Source: Acridotheres tristis | Lineage: Eukaryota; Chordata; Aves; Passeriformes; Sturnidae | DNA: 64,000 bases | NCBI GenBank assembly: GCA_037013685.1 | Contig: CM072888.1 | Coordinates: forward strand, 14,140,216-14,204,215 | Direction of reading: 5' to 3' | Shown: positions 1 through 13,189 of the stretch, piece by piece | How the letters are laid out: each line of letters begins with the position of its first letter | How positions within the stretch are numbered: the stretch's first letter is position 1 | The notes under the pieces: generated by a model | What the model was told of the DNA's origin: nothing | The model's input: the letters and a program-made list of their open reading frames with translations, nothing else | Database searches by the model: none | Translations under genes and position numbers: made by a program

Positions 1-470
1 TTCTGTGCCTTATATCCTGCTTCCCTGTTGGCTGACCATCAGATGTGGAAATGGATCATTTTCTTAACAGTTATGCATATTTTCCATACTCTGCTACAAC
101 CAGCCTTTGATAGGAAATGAAGCTGAAAAGTGATGATTATGAGAGGCATTCATCTCAGTAGTGAAATTATAAGGAACATTAGGACCCAGGTGAGAGAGAG
201 TAGCATCCTCTACTGATTAGTGAAAGGAAGTTAGGGGCATTAACATTTATAAATTATGGTGACCTTTCTCAGAGGGGTAATAACTAGATCCAGGGGAAAA
301 GATATATGTGGGAGAGGATGGAAACTTCTGGTATCTGTTGTTATTTAACTGATGTCTCTTTACAGATGAAATTAGCATTGAGAAATTATATCTTGAGTGT
401 GTTTACAAGGGGAAAATACTTGACAAGTGGCTGTAAAGGATCCTCTCTTTTTCTTCCTGCTAAGCCTCAG
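1..470 (+). other. ZNF827: Partial intron upstream of the first ZNF827 exon in the window
   Basis: AT-rich intronic sequence. It ends in a pyrimidine-rich tract (about 441-462) and the acceptor CCTCAG, whose AG is at 469-470. I see no exon, repeat or promoter here. The N-terminal coding exons of the gene must lie to the left of the window. Confidence 0.75.
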
Positions 471-637
471 AAGAAGAAGGGGGAAAACCTTTCCAGTGTC
501 CCATCTGTGGTTTGGTAATCAAGAGGAAGAGTTACTGGAAACGGCACATGGTGATTCACACAGGTTTGAAGAGCCATCAGTGCCCGCTCTGTCCTTTCCG
601 CTGTGCACGCAAGGACAATCTCAAATCACACATGAAG
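471..637 (+). CDS. ZNF827: ZNF827 exon: C2H2 fingers 1 and most of 2
   Basis: This 167-nt internal exon has phase 1 in and phase 0 out. It opens with a short acidic run (E-E-E-G-G-K-P-F) and then encodes a complete C2H2 finger at 497-559, C-x2-C-x12-H-x3-H, beginning CPICGLVIKRKSYW. The TGLKSHQ linker and a second finger follow, starting CPLCPFRCARKDNLKSH at 581. The exon stops after HMK, so the last histidine of finger 2 comes from the next exon, 9.7 kb away. The acceptor is CCTCAG and the donor is AAG|GTAAGG. The sequence and order match vertebrate ZNF827 as I know it. ZNF827 is a nuclear zinc-finger protein linked to NuRD recruitment at telomeres, RPA binding and splicing repression. There is no stop or frameshift. 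The open frame running back to 427 is read-through of intron. Confidence 0.95.
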
Positions 638-3600
638 GTAAGGGGGAATCTTTGCTGACAATCAAAGTACTCAAATCATCAACCAAAAACTGATAGTGTA
701 AAAAAGCTATTTCATTTGCATTTGCAAGAATAAAATTTCCGTAGTTGTACTACAAATGATGCCTGTACTTAAGTAAAGAGTCTATAAAAAGAAAGAAATC
801 TTTTATTCCATTGCTTGCCTTTCCATTTTATGCAATGTGGAAACTGCCTTGGGTTATGTCAGTTGGGTGCAGCACAAGCTGTCTGTAACTTATTCAGTTC
901 CAGACCTGGAACTAGCAGAAGCAGGGATGTTGGTTGGGATGTGACACCACAAAATCCTATCGGTGCTGCTCTCAGGATGCCAGCTAATAACTCTGCATGC
1001 CAGTGTCTCACTCTAAGTGGGCAAACCAACTTGGCCAGCTCTAGCAGGGATGTCTCCATTGCTTTCTACAGGCAGGCCTGCAGTTTTAACTTTTTTATTG
1101 CTGTAGCTTTCAGCTGTGGATATTTCAGCAGTGAATCATCCAAACCAAAATACATGACAGATTATACTGTAATATTTTGTTTTCATATTTAAAGTGTGTT
1201 TTTAACTCAGTCTAAGTTTTGGGCTCAAGTTGAAGATGACCTTCTGAAGGAAGCAACATCTGTGTTGATACAGAAAAATATAAAAATGTGAAGAAACTGA
1301 TTGTCTGCTTCGCTGAAGTACTATGTGGTTGCAACACAAATTGCCAAGTCGTGCAAGCTGTAGAATGTTCTTGAGGAAGTTAAAATGGTACCTGTCCTTG
1401 TAGCCCTTTTATTAATCAAAGCTGAAGTGATAACATTTCCCTTGTTAATGCATTTGACTATTATTATAAAACGAATAATGAAATGTTTTACTGTAGTTAC
1501 TATTTTGTTTGTTTTAGGTGAATGTGTGTAACAGGGTATCAGACTGGTGTGAGGGGGGCCAGAGATGCCTGTTCAGGTTTCATGTATGCTATTGCAGCAT
1601 CTGGGCTTAATGAACAACAGTATGGCCTTGCTTACACTCAAGAAACTGTTCCCTTCTGTGTAAATTACTCAGATTCCTATGGTCACAACATCAGATCTTC
1701 CTATGGTTTAAGCTGTTACTAGGTCTTAAGTCATCTCCCTATAGTCTGAAGGCTCATTCCTTAATACTTCTACTGTAGATCAGTGCACTATTCCCAGGCG
1801 TCCTCAGTGTATCATGTTAATCCTTATCAAGTCAGCTCAGTGTTTATGGCTCTCTCTTCTAGGACTTGCTGTTCTGTGTTGACTAGAGGGCACAGATGGC
1901 CAATCTAATCAGAGGATGAATAGATGGGATGGGAACACAGCATGGAAAGAAAGTGTGGGGTTTTTTTGTTTGTTTGTTTTCAGCTGTTGACAACCTGCAC
2001 AGAAGTGTGCATCACCTAGAAGCTTACTGCTCCCTGGCAGAGACCTGTTTTTGTCCTCTTTGTAAAGGACATCCCTATTGTTCCCTGCAGAGATAATTGT
2101 TCTCTGCATGTTTTGCCTTAGTGACAAAAAATGTTGCTTGAAGGTTGAGGGTCTATCCCTTCCGTTTTGGCATAGTGTTTTCTGCAGGTGGTCACAGGAT
2201 GTTGGGCAAAATCGGGGACTTTTTTACTGTGTTTGTGTGTTCTCAAAGTGATGGCTTTCTGAGGTCCTTGTGCTCTTTTCTGCCCCCCTCCTAGCATTAA
2301 TGCTTTCATTAATGAGACTGCATCTGCTTAAAACATACCTCCTTGTACAATCATGTAGCATGTAGTGTTAATTATTTGATAAAATTGTGATTACGACTGG
2401 GTAATGCTCAGTTAGAAATCCCTAAGGTCAGAGTCAGGCCTGCTTGACTCATATAAGAGACTGCAAGCCACCTTCAGCTTTACTGTGGAGGCCAGATTTG
2501 AAGTCTCCTCCATCACTACAGTCCAGTCATAAAGGTCATGATGGACTTGAGCATCTTTGCAGGCAAAACTGTCCTTATTTGAGGTGAAAGCAATTTTCTT
2601 ACAAAACCGGGTGGTTTGCATTTGCTTTTTGGTCTTACAGATAGATGTAAAGAATCACAAGCACAACAATTTGGAAGATGAAGTTTTACCTCAGTTTCAT
2701 ACACTGTTCTCAAATGACTAATAATTAATAGAATTGTTTTCTATCACATCAGAACTGAAGCAGGTGAATGAGGAAGGGGCATGTTGGTCTTGTGTCCAGA
2801 AGTGTCACGCATAATTTGAATTCCTTTTGGTGGAAGTATAAATTGATAACAAGATTAAAAATAAAAAAATGCCAGATTTCTTTTCTCATTATGAACAATG
2901 TTCCCTTTAAATTTATATGTATATGATATTATAAAAACTGGCACATGTATAAGCTAACAGCATTCAAAATGGACTGAATACACACCAGAAATGGTACTGG
3001 GAGCTACTTAGGATGCAGTATTCTGGTTATGCCAGTTGGATGTCTTGGTTATCTTACTGTCTTAGTATCATTTGGGAGCTACCTGGCCTTATCTCCTTTC
3101 TGGCAGGTAAGAGCAGAAGGTAAGAAGCAGGTAAGAGCTGCTTCTGCCTCTCCACCCATTTCTCCCCGTGTGCCAGCTGTGGCTACAGGTGAAGACACAT
3201 TTTTCAAAACCAAAAAAGCCACTCAGAACTAAGGGACTGGGCTGGTGTTAGTCAGTCATTACAAGCCAACTTTTATTCCAGGATGCTGTAACAAACTAAG
3301 CTTTTTTCCTTTATGCTGCTCTTTGTTTTTCAGGTTGTTTTTTTTTCTCTACTGATAAGGTTAACAGGCAAAATGTGTTTTGTTCAGCTGCAGTCCTCAA
3401 AATCTGATTATTTTCCTCCTAGGCAACATGAGCTTGAGCTGCCTTATTTTTTCTTTTTTTTTCCTGGGTACTTGTAGGCATTCTCCACTGAAACTGGTTA
3501 TTTGGAGATTTAATTTCCGTGAGTGGTCTGTGTGTGTGTCCATCTGGGCCTTCTTTACTGTGTCTTTAGGCTAATGACCAATAAATATATATATAACTGT

Positions 3601-6369
3601 GTAATTTTATGATAATGATAACATGTCTAAGTGACTGACCCAGAACGCAACATTGCCAACATTTTTGGTGTCCTGTTCTCTGCTATGGAGCAAATCTTAA
3701 TAGAGAGCTGGAATGATTCCAGCCCTGACCCGTATTCAGATCTGCATGTGCTACCCACCACATGGATGAAGCTTTCTTCCACTAAGGGCACTCTGCCAGG
3801 GCCAACTCACAACTGGAGGCGAGGAAGTGAAAGGCACAAGAAGGGAAACAGAAGGAAAGTTTCCACACAGACACACAACAAACAAGGGGGGCTGAGTAGC
3901 TTGCCTTTTAAGGCACAGAGTGTTAACTATATTGTTGTATTGTGTTTAGATTCCACAGCGATAGGCACCTTAGAAAAATCCTAAAATAGACACAGTACAG
4001 AATTTTATTAGGGTTTTGGGGTTTTTTTGGAGGCAGATTGTAGTGCATGCATAACCACAAGTTTGGGCTCTTATTCCCAGGAATATGAGGGGAGCATCTC
4101 AGCAGCTGACTCTGGTATCATAGCATGGTTTCCAGGGATGCTGAGAGTACTGAACTGAAAATGAAGCTGGACAAGATGAATGGGTAACTGAGAGAGGTCC
4201 AAGCAGGCAGCAAGTATTATGCTTGAGTCCTTCTCTCTGTTTATCAAAATATATGTTCGGTTGGAATTTGTTTTCTGCTTGAGACAGTATCCTGTGTATT
4301 TCTTCTGCAGAAAGCAATGGAAAGTTGTGGTGTAATTCAGCAAGATGTAGTCAGGGTTTTCTGTTTTTCCTGGTAGAGATTACATTTTCCTCAGAGCAAT
4401 ACCACAAGCATCAGTCAGACTTTGGCCAATTGGTACCTTTGGATCATGCACATATCTTTCTCAGCAATTGGTGGACAGATAGGCTGTGAGATCATACAGA
4501 TATGTTCCAAGAAAGCAACAGGATATTAGCTGAGCACTTGGAAGGGGGAGTGAGGAAGAGGAGCATGTGGCCAAGAGCAGTATCTATAAATGTTCCTTGT
4601 GCTGCTATATGGCACAAGGCAGAAATGGGTGAGCTATCTGTTGTAGCAGTGCAAAAGAAGTTTGGCATTGTGAGCATGTGCTGAAACATGAGGGTTTGAC
4701 AGCAAATGAGGGAAGGGAAGACAAAGTTTAACAGGAAAGTTCGGTGCAGTGGTAGGCAAGTCATGTGATGCTCAACCACAGGATTTTCCTGCTTATGAAA
4801 AACAACCATCTCAGTGAGATCCAAATTAATGTTCTTGTCTAATGCAAAGAGGGTTATAATCAGGCTTGCAGTTAGGGAGCCTGTTAATTATAAGATAGTG
4901 GGAATCAGGAAGGGTCCTGAGGAATGAGGTCAGGTGCTCAGTGCCTCTTGGTGATTTACTTTTCCCTCTTTCTTCCTCAGGTAGTATCACACAACTGAAT
5001 AAGCTTTCCTAATCCGTTTTGGTGAAGTATAGGACTGGTTCTTTTCAAAACGTCTTCACCTTCTTGGGAGAGGGAAGTTGAATGTATTCTATGGGAGGGT
5101 TTTTGGTTTTTTTATTTTTGAGTTAAACTTTAAGATCCCTGGGAGGCACCTGTGATTCCATGACCTCCCCATCAGCTGAGGGGAGCTAATGCAAACTTGC
5201 ACATCTTTTTAACTCAAAATCTGTGCCCAGAGTCTCAGACAGGTACCACAAATGACTTCACATATCTCCCTTTTAATCTTGCTTTTTGCATATGAGACAA
5301 GGATAAGACAGGACCTTAAATCTTCTCAAAAAATAATTTTTTTAACACCTAATCCAGTCCAGCACTGTAGAGAGGCCTTTTTACCCCCTTGTTTTCAAGC
5401 AAAGCAAGGAAATACTTAAAAAAAAAAAAAAAGCTATATAAATAACATGTGTCTTGAGGAGAAGGATCAGATCAAAACTAGCACCACAGCACTCAGCTTT
5501 TGAAAATGCAATATTTTAAAAATTAGGGAATTTTTGGAAAAGAGCATGAAATGAAAAAGTGGAGGACACATGATAGATATTAAAATGGAAAGTGTACTCA
5601 ATTTTTAAAATAATTCCACAAAAGAAATGCGAATGCCTGTGAAAGGAGATTCTGTGCAAAGCATTACCCAGCTTTAGGGAAGGGGAAGGGAAAAGATCAA
5701 CCTCAGCAGTACCCTGAGGTTAAAGGATGTGCCTGTGTTACCTTTTCTTCACCCCTACTCCTGTTTTACCCCGTTGGGTGGGATCATGTGTATTTGTAAC
5801 TGTGGCACATCTGTGTGCCTGGATAAATCAGCAGGGATGTTACTTTTAAGTATGAAAAGATGACTTAAGAAGTGGTTTATGATACCAGGAGAGTTACAAT
5901 GTCCACAAAAAAAAAAAAAAAGTAACAGAAAAACCAGCACATTGATACAAATGATGTGATAGGATAGGAACATGTGGTTTCTGTAAGAGAAAATAATCTG
6001 TTCCTCTACTCAGATGTTTTGAGCATGTCAGGAAAATCACGGACTTTAAAATCAGTTGAAATTTATTTGGTCTATAAAAAAAGCCCTTGGCAAAGCTTCT
6101 CTCAGAGAAGCTGCCAAATAAATTAAGCAATGTGATGTACTGTGGCAAATTAGAAATTCACCAAGAGACAGTAAAACAAAGGGTAGGAAGGAATTAGCAA
6201 TTTTAAGCATGACAAAAGGCTAACAGAGGGGTGTTCCATTACTAAAAGTGGAATTGTGCATATTTTAGCAAATGTGATCTACACAGAGTGATGACTGTGG
6301 GTTAGAGAATTATAGATGGTACAACCTTATGTGCATGAATCGAGATTAAAAAAGGCAAAGCTTGAAAGG

Positions 6370-6910
6370 GAACAAAAAGAGGCTGGCTGCCTGATAAACA
6401 AGGGGGCAAATGAAGTTATTGTTGACAAATAGAAGGTACTGTACCTTGGAAACCAGAGTCTAATAATGTACCTGGCTGTTGGATATAATGAACTGTAACT
6501 GCTCAGAAAAAATATCTGGATATTGTTGTAGACAGTTCAATGAAAACCTTTTCTTGGCATGCACAGCGGTGGTTAAAAAGAACATTAGGTATTTGAGTGT
6601 CTGGAGAATAAAACAGAAATAACACTGAAAATGTAACAATGTTACTATTAGCATATGGTATGCTGCCACTTCTGGTCACGGCATGAGAAAAGACACGAGA
6701 AATAGAAGGGATTTTAAAAGCTGGCAGTGAAAATTATTAGTGGGATGGCAAGAAAGGACTGCCTTTGAAGAAAGAAGCTGAAAAGAATGGGACTGCTGGG
6801 AGGGTGAGAGAGGTGTGATCAGAATAATGCTTGATAGAGAAGATGAACTGAATGGCCTGTTTTTTTCTTTCCTGTAATGTGAGAATGAGGAGGCAGCATG
6901 AGAAACTGAG
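6370..6910 (+). mobile_element. Ancient CR1/L2-like LINE remnant (C-terminal end of reverse transcriptase)
   Basis: Conceptual translation with frame changes gives weak matches to the far C-terminal part of CR1/L2 reverse transcriptases. Between about 6500 and 6560 the pattern T-x-Q-x-x-x-L-x-x-V-V-D-S-S-x-K-T resembles the family motif around VDSSLKTS. It is followed by a decayed A-x-x-W-x-K-x-x-x-x-L-G-I segment and an FWS-H-like stretch near 6670. The element is broken by stops and indels and is not functional. The boundaries are approximate. Confidence 0.5.
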
Positions 6911-9429
6911 AGAAACAAAAATTTAAAATTCTAACCAATATGTAACTTGTACCCAAGTCCTCTAACAAGGCCTGAAGTTGTAAGGAAACTGTAATTCTGT
7001 TGAAAATTAGTGCATGTGTCACAGCAAGCACACACTGAAAAAACTGCAGAACCACAAAATATCATTTGAGACTGGGCTGGCTGTAGGGTTAGAATAAAGA
7101 TGATACTAGTCGTTTGCCCAGTCAAGGAGAACATCCTTGGTTAAAGGAAATAAACTCTGAAGCCAGGAGCCCTTAAGTGGTTCTGGCATAAGTCAAACAG
7201 TAGTTTTATGGGATTTTGAAAGAAGCATTGTGTATGAGCAGGTTGTGCACTGTGGTTTGTTGCAGTGTAATTCAGAGAGATCCAAATCTGGCAGCAGCTG
7301 GGCTCAGACTGGCACTTTGGGGAAAACCTGCCAGCTGCACTCTTGTCTCCTCTGCCTGTGGTTCTTGCAGGAAGAGCCTGTTTGAGTCTAAAGAAGACAT
7401 CTGATGGTTTGGGTAGCATTAGCACAGTGTAAGAGCCCTTCTCTGCCTCATGGAGGAAGCAGCTTTTTGGACTGTAATATTGCGTGGCCTAAATCTCCCC
7501 TGTGGCTTTCTCTGTAGCTCTACAGGGTTTCTTGTTTTTTATTCTTCTGCCTTGACTTTTCCCCCCAAATGGCAAAGAATGGCAATTCTTGGCTCTTTTA
7601 GCTGCTGTTGAATGAGAAAATAAGGGATAGTTTTTCCTTTAGAGGGATTTTAGCTTAGCTTTAGTGTTCAAATTTTGAAATTAATGTTACTTACTTTTGA
7701 AAATAAAATAAAAGCTAAAATCTGGTGGGAATGAACTGTGGACATTGGGGGGCTAAATCTTTGGCTTGATGGTTTTTTATTTTTTTTTCTAGGTCTAAAA
7801 TTTTTCCTTTCAATACTCAAAATATTTGGGTTTGAACTCTGTCATTCTTTGGTTGCGAGTTAGAAACATTCTTTATTTTATGAGATACCCATTGGTGATG
7901 AAGTGACTGTCTTTGGGCAGGAGAAGAAATTTCAAATCAAATGAATCAGTGGCTCCTATTTTCATCCATTCTCAAAAGATATTGCAGGGGTGGCATGCCA
8001 TACTCCTGGGGAGAGGAGGTGGGCTCCCACCCAGGCTCTGTCACCTGCCTGCAGCAGTGACAGCCTTCTGAAGGCATCCTATTGATGGTTGTGATAAGGG
8101 CCTCTGGAAGACGTGGTTAAACACATAGGCAGGGAAATGCTGATTGAAGGGGATCCTGGAGAGAAGCCCTGGCACACAGAATCTGTGGGTGTAAGAGATA
8201 AAGTTGCCATGGTGAGGGTGCTTGCTGCCCTGAGTACATCTCAGTGTTCTCTGTGAGGAGTGCTCACACACTGCTGTGCTCACAGACCATCCTGCTCCCA
8301 GTAGTGTAGACAAGCAATCTGGTTGGCATTTTCATTGTAACCTGCTAATATTTAGAATTTATTGTGATGCTATTCTTCTGCAAGGTTGCTTAAAATATGT
8401 TAGGTTAGCACTAGCTAATTTTTTTTTTTTTTTGTCATTGTCAGGTGCAATTATAAGATTCCAGAATTGCTTTGTCTGTAAATGTCATGCTTAGACAGTA
8501 TTGAGAATATCATTCTGGCCAAGAGAAATTTTCTCTTGCTATCTTGTCAAACACCTCCAGAGCCACCAAAGAACCACTGAATGAAAAGTTACCGAGTACT
8601 GGTGAAATGTGTCTTCACTGAATGCAAAAAGTACAAAAAGAGGGACATCCCCCAGCTTCACATTTCAGCAGGCCCGAGTCAAGGGTTGTGTAGAACTGGA
8701 AATCCTGGATCTGAGCTTGTGACTAAGTTCCTCTTACAATATAGGAAATCAATCAGGCCGGGTCTACAACCATGGAAAACTCCAGCCCGAATCCTGATAG
8801 AGCCTTGTTAGGGAAATGCTGCTGTTACCGTGGAGCTCTGCAGTCTCTGCACCAGGACCTCAGGATCTAGATCTCAGCTCTGCAGGAGACCAGAAAGTGC
8901 TGAAAGCCTTAGCTAAAGCTACATTTTCCAAGCTCCCTGGTGTAAATCTGCAGCCCTCAGGGTTTTTGGACTCCCAGGCAGTAGCAGCAAGCCTTAGATC
9001 CCTGGCACAGCTGGCTACTTCTGAGCCAAGCCCAGGGAGCAGGGGGAAGGAGGAGTGTCACTCAGTAGGGTTGGAGAATCACACCTTGTTTGCCAAGAGT
9101 TCATCAAATCTCTCCGTGTTTCAGGTGAAATATTTTGCATTCAACAAATTGCCATTTTCCAACAAAAATCTGTCTCACTGAAATGTTTCCAACCAACTTG
9201 ACTCACAAGTGAAAGCGAATGTGTGGAGCTCAGCTGGTGCCAGTGTGCCCTGATCACATGTTCATCCATTAGTAAGGAACAAATGTATGTATTTGCCAGC
9301 CTTTTTGCAGGGAGTAGCCTGGAGTGCTGCTGTCAGGATATAAAATTTATTTGCGAAGCCATAGCAAAAAGATTTTTCAACAGCCCTGCTGCTATTATGC
9401 TGGGCTCAGTTGTTCCTTCTCTTTAATGA

Positions 9430-9800
9430 GGACTGTATGAAGCAAGAAATTGTATAATTATATGTATGTAGCTTATATAGTTTAATGAGTGTATCTGTTC
9501 ATATAATACGTGAGCCATTACATACGGGTGGATGGAGTTCCCTCTAAAAGGTAATCGGGATGGAGCCTGAGGATAGCAGGCATTGTATTCATACTGGGGC
9601 ATGCAGGCTCTGTGACAAAGAGCCTGCAGTCAAAATATGAGGACAGTAAGATTTACTGTGATCTTTAATTGACTGATAAACTACAATAAATGGCAGACAC
9701 CATTTCTCATGTTTCTGTTGTATCATAAAAGAGCTGTTTATTTTCTGGGAGAATTAATTTGCAGCAAACTGTTTCAATAGCTCCTCGGTATTGCCAGGTG
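9430..9800. other. Repeat-free AT-rich stretch, possible conserved non-coding element
   Basis: This piece of intron contains no recognisable repeat and has an even, complex base composition. It includes AT-rich homeodomain-like core sites (TAATTGA, ATTAATTT) and a TGATAAACT-type site. That texture is typical of conserved intronic enhancers of developmental genes. This is only an impression from composition, since no alignment could be made. Confidence 0.2.
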
Positions 9801-10076
9801 CTATGTTTTTACTCTAATGATACATAAATCAATGATGGACATTGCTGTGCTGGTTGGGTTGTTGTTTGTTTGTTGTTTTTTGGGGTTTTTTTGCTGGGTT
9901 GCTCTGAAGAATTTTTATTAGTTAGGTTGCACAGAGTTATGTTTCTTTTTAATTAAGAAATCTATTATAGTTTGGAAGTCTTTATGCACTGACAGGTCAT
10001 CAGGATCTGATTGTAAGGACTGTTTGATCTAAAGCAGACTTCATAATTTCCAAGCTGCAGAAACAGATGTTCTTGA

Positions 10077-10101
10077 TTTTTTTTTTTTTTTTTTTTTTTT
10101 T
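10077..10101 (+). repeat. Poly(T) run of 25
   Basis: An uninterrupted run of 25 T, followed by TGTTTGTTTT-type sequence, lies about 230 bp upstream of the acceptor of the next exon. It is either a simple repeat or the reverse complement of a poly(A) tail. No retrocopy body is recognisable beside it. Confidence 0.9.
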
Positions 10102-10333
10102 GTTTGTTTTCACTTGAGTCTGATGTTTACATTCTTTGACTTGTGTGAAAGAATCCTACTGTTCTTGGGGTCTGAGCACTTTCCAAGTGATTAGAATTAA
10201 GAGTTCACTCATTAGTTAATATTTTCTTTCGGTTTTTTTTTTTCAAACAGTGAGAAATGCAGACTTGAAATTTCTGCAATTCTGTTAATTGCTTGGCTTA
10301 ATACATGCTTTTATCTTTCACCTCTTGAACCAG

Positions 10334-10817
10334 GTTCATCAGCACCAAGACAGGGGTGAGACCTTCCAATGCCAGCTGTGCCCTTTTACCTCCTCCCGCC
10401 ACTTCAGCCTGAAACTCCACATGCGCTGCCATCAACATTTCCTCAGGACAGAGTCTAAAGTGAAGGAGGAAATGACAGAAACTGAGGTGAAGGGCTCACC
10501 ACAGCTAAACAGTGACTCCTGCCCAGGACCACAGAGGGAAGGAGCAGGGCCTGACCTCGCAGGATCAGCATCTGTATCCAAAACCCCCGATGTTGCTGGG
10601 CAGCCTGGAGGGGTGGTTCCACCTTTGCTGGTGAAAGAAGAGCCCAAAGACGACACTGGCGCCTCAGCTGCACCTTTTGTGCTTAGCACTGTCGACAGAG
10701 CCCCAAACAACACAAAGCTGAAAGACTCCTCTGACTTCGTGGCTAATACAGCATCAGCACTCTTCAGCCAAGACATCTCTGTCAAGATGGCATCAGATTT
10801 TCTTATGAAGCTATCAG
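10334..10817 (+). CDS. ZNF827: ZNF827 exon: end of finger 2, finger 3, first linker module
   Basis: This 484-nt exon has phase 0 in and phase 1 out. It begins V-H, completing finger 2, and then encodes finger 3 at 10370-10432 (CQLCPFTSSRHFSLKLH plus MRCH). The rest is a disordered, Ser/Pro/acidic linker. Two V-K-E-E motifs are present, at 10460-10471 and 10631-10642 (the second VKEEPKDD). They fit the SUMO consensus psi-K-x-E, the second followed by acidic residues. The exon ends with a predicted amphipathic segment, QDISVKMASDFLMKLS, in the last 55 nt (10763-10817). That segment recurs at the ends of the next two exons. Acceptor is TTGAACCAG and donor TCAG|GTAACT. If the intron is retained, translation stops after S-G-N. 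Length and sequence match the ZNF827 family. Confidence 0.96.
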
Positions 10818-13189
10818 GTAACTGAGCAGCAGCATTGGCTGCTCCTTTGTGGGCTAGGAGACACTTTGTCTTGGTTTTGCTAAGTCAAGGAGTTGCTAGG
10901 AGCAAAACATTGTAGATTCTTAACTTATAATTTCTTGTTTCTCTTGATAGCACAGGTGTATGGTGGAGGGCAGAGGGGAAGCAGTGAGAGGAGGAAGGGA
11001 TTTTGCTGTTTAATTGCTGGGATTAAGAGTGAGAACTGTTTATCCAGGCTTTCCCATTCATTAGTATTTACCTTGGCAAATCTCTTATGGTGCATTTTCC
11101 AGGCATGCTGAATACCTGTAGTTCTAGTTTGAAATCACTGAGGGTCACCCAAGTGTCCAGGGTGTTCAGAAATTCAGTTCTTAAGCTCTCTGCCTTTACC
11201 CACCTCTTAAAAAGGACCAATAAAGTATTCACCTTCCTTTCCAAGTAGTATTTGATGCCTGTGTAGTAAATGCATGTGAAGTGTGAGTGTTACTGCATTT
11301 GGGTTTTGTTGCTAACACTTTTAAAAGAAGAGCAATCCTAGAGATTCATGTAGTTTTTAAAAATTATTATTATTGTAATTGAAATTCATATCTAATGCCA
11401 AACGTGTTTAGTGTTTTTTGACTGTCAGATTATTGCTGTAAGAATTATATTCATATGTGAGACTGAAGTGTAGGATGTGTTTAGGGTGTATCTGTTATAT
11501 TTTATGTGCTCTTTATTGATTTGACTGAATACTTCAGAACAGTTGATATGGTGGGGGCGTGTTCTATGCCAAATGTTTTTGAAATTGGCCTTGAATTTTT
11601 GAAGAGAAAGAAGTCAGGAAAAATGTCACTCAAGGAGCTTCTGTTTTACAAGGAGATCTGTCCCTATGGGAAGTTTTAGGTTTTGGAGATAATCATTACA
11701 ACAGAAAATAGTTAGTCAGCTTTCTCCTTTAAATGGAAAGTAGGTTGTATTTGAGCAAATTTTGTTGTCAGATGAACTAAGGAATTAGCTCTGTCTTAGT
11801 GCCCGGCCTTGGTGAAACCACAGCCATTTGTTTAGGAAAACCTTTCTCTCCTCATCTTCCCAGATCTTTGTACCTCTGGGGTCACAGTTCAGTGAGGAAA
11901 TGAGGAGAATGGGTTAATACAAGACATCAACACTGAGGCTTCATGGAGCCAGCCAGGAAAAGAGAAAACAGATGGGGACAAGCAGGAGCTGAATTGGGCT
12001 GGCACAAATGGTTTGCTGTGTTGGTTGGAAGAAGCCACAGGATTGCCCTCTGAAAAAAATATTAAATAATCTGTCAATATAAATTATTACTCTGACTGAC
12101 AAAAAGCGGGCAGGATGAGTCTGTTTGGATTTGCTTCTCCATTCCTTTACTTGAGTTTCAAATTCGGACTCGGTATGAAATCCATCTTACCCTGTCCAGC
12201 AGCTGTCCCACACATGTTGTTGTTCCGATGTCCATCTTAAATTCGGGTTGTTGTGCACGAAGAGGTTCTGCACATCAGCAGGGCTGGCCTGGGGAGGGTG
12301 GTGCTCGTGATGGCTGCATGGAGCAGGAATGAGAGCAGAGTGCAGGATGGGGGGGAAAGCCTGAAAGCTGACAGAACATGCAACAATTTGGCGTGTGGCT
12401 TTTCATGTAAGCAGTTGATGGGAAGCTATTCACAGTTTGGCAGACGGTCATGTTTTCAGTGTGTGCTCTATTGGCATCAGAGAAAGGATACAAATGTACA
12501 TTATTCATGCAAAAGGCCTATGCAGTTATTTTATGGTGACTTACTAAAGGTCTTGAAACCTGACTTGTATGCACTGTTACCTAGCAACATGTTATAAAGT
12601 CGCTGGGGGAGCAAGATGTATCTGTAATTTTGTATGTGCGCATATTTGGATTAAAATGTACTGCCAGTCACGAAGTTTGCTGCACAGGAAGAGCAATGTC
12701 AGAAGGAAGGGAATTTCTTTACTTCTGAGATTTATATTGTGTTACATAGATTTGGTTCATGCTTTCCTCTATGCAGAGTGCATAAATTTTGAGTAAAAGT
12801 AATTCTCTTTTAGCAAGTTGGCTGAGTATTACCTGCAGTTTTGATGGTTCAGCTCTGCTGAGCAAAGTTCCTTTGAGTGATTTCTTTATTACGACAGTCT
12901 TGTTAGACCCATCAGAACTTCAATTATTTGCCCTACCTTTCCAATGATATAAATCTTTTGACATCTCAAATTATATATGCCAATTGTAACAGCCAACACA
13001 GATTTTTCGAGACCAAATTATGTCAAAACAATCTAATTTTTTTCTCTGACAGGCCTTGTGGCTAGGAAAGAAGCAGTAGATAGATATATAGACTTTTAGA
13101 ATTTGGCATTCATTCCTATTGACTATTGATGTTCTAAAGGAATATTTATTTTTGCTCGTGTTTATTGCTTTGTGTATTTTTGCCAGTGT

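Larger units (their letters stand above)
638..10333 (+). other. ZNF827: Intron (9.7 kb) between finger 2 halves
   Basis: The intron runs from donor GTAAGG to acceptor TTGAACCAG. It holds a decayed CR1-like LINE remnant (about 6370-6910), A runs at 5418-5432 and 5907-5921, T runs at 8420-8433 and 10077-10101, and copies of the G4T7 word at 1957, 4018 and 9882. A stretch around 9430-9800 is AT-rich and free of recognisable repeats. The short open frames here, including one at 8816-9181, have no recognisable domain and no gene structure. Confidence 0.85.

Noticed and set aside
8816..9181. 121-codon plus-strand open frame in the first full intron
   Set aside because: It is Ser/Leu/Ala-rich with no recognisable family, no splice context and no supporting promoter. 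It looks like chance in a locally GC-richer patch.
10077..10101. Poly(T) as the tail of a minus-strand processed pseudogene
   Set aside because: No retrocopy body or target-site duplication is recognisable beside it, so it is treated as a simple run.
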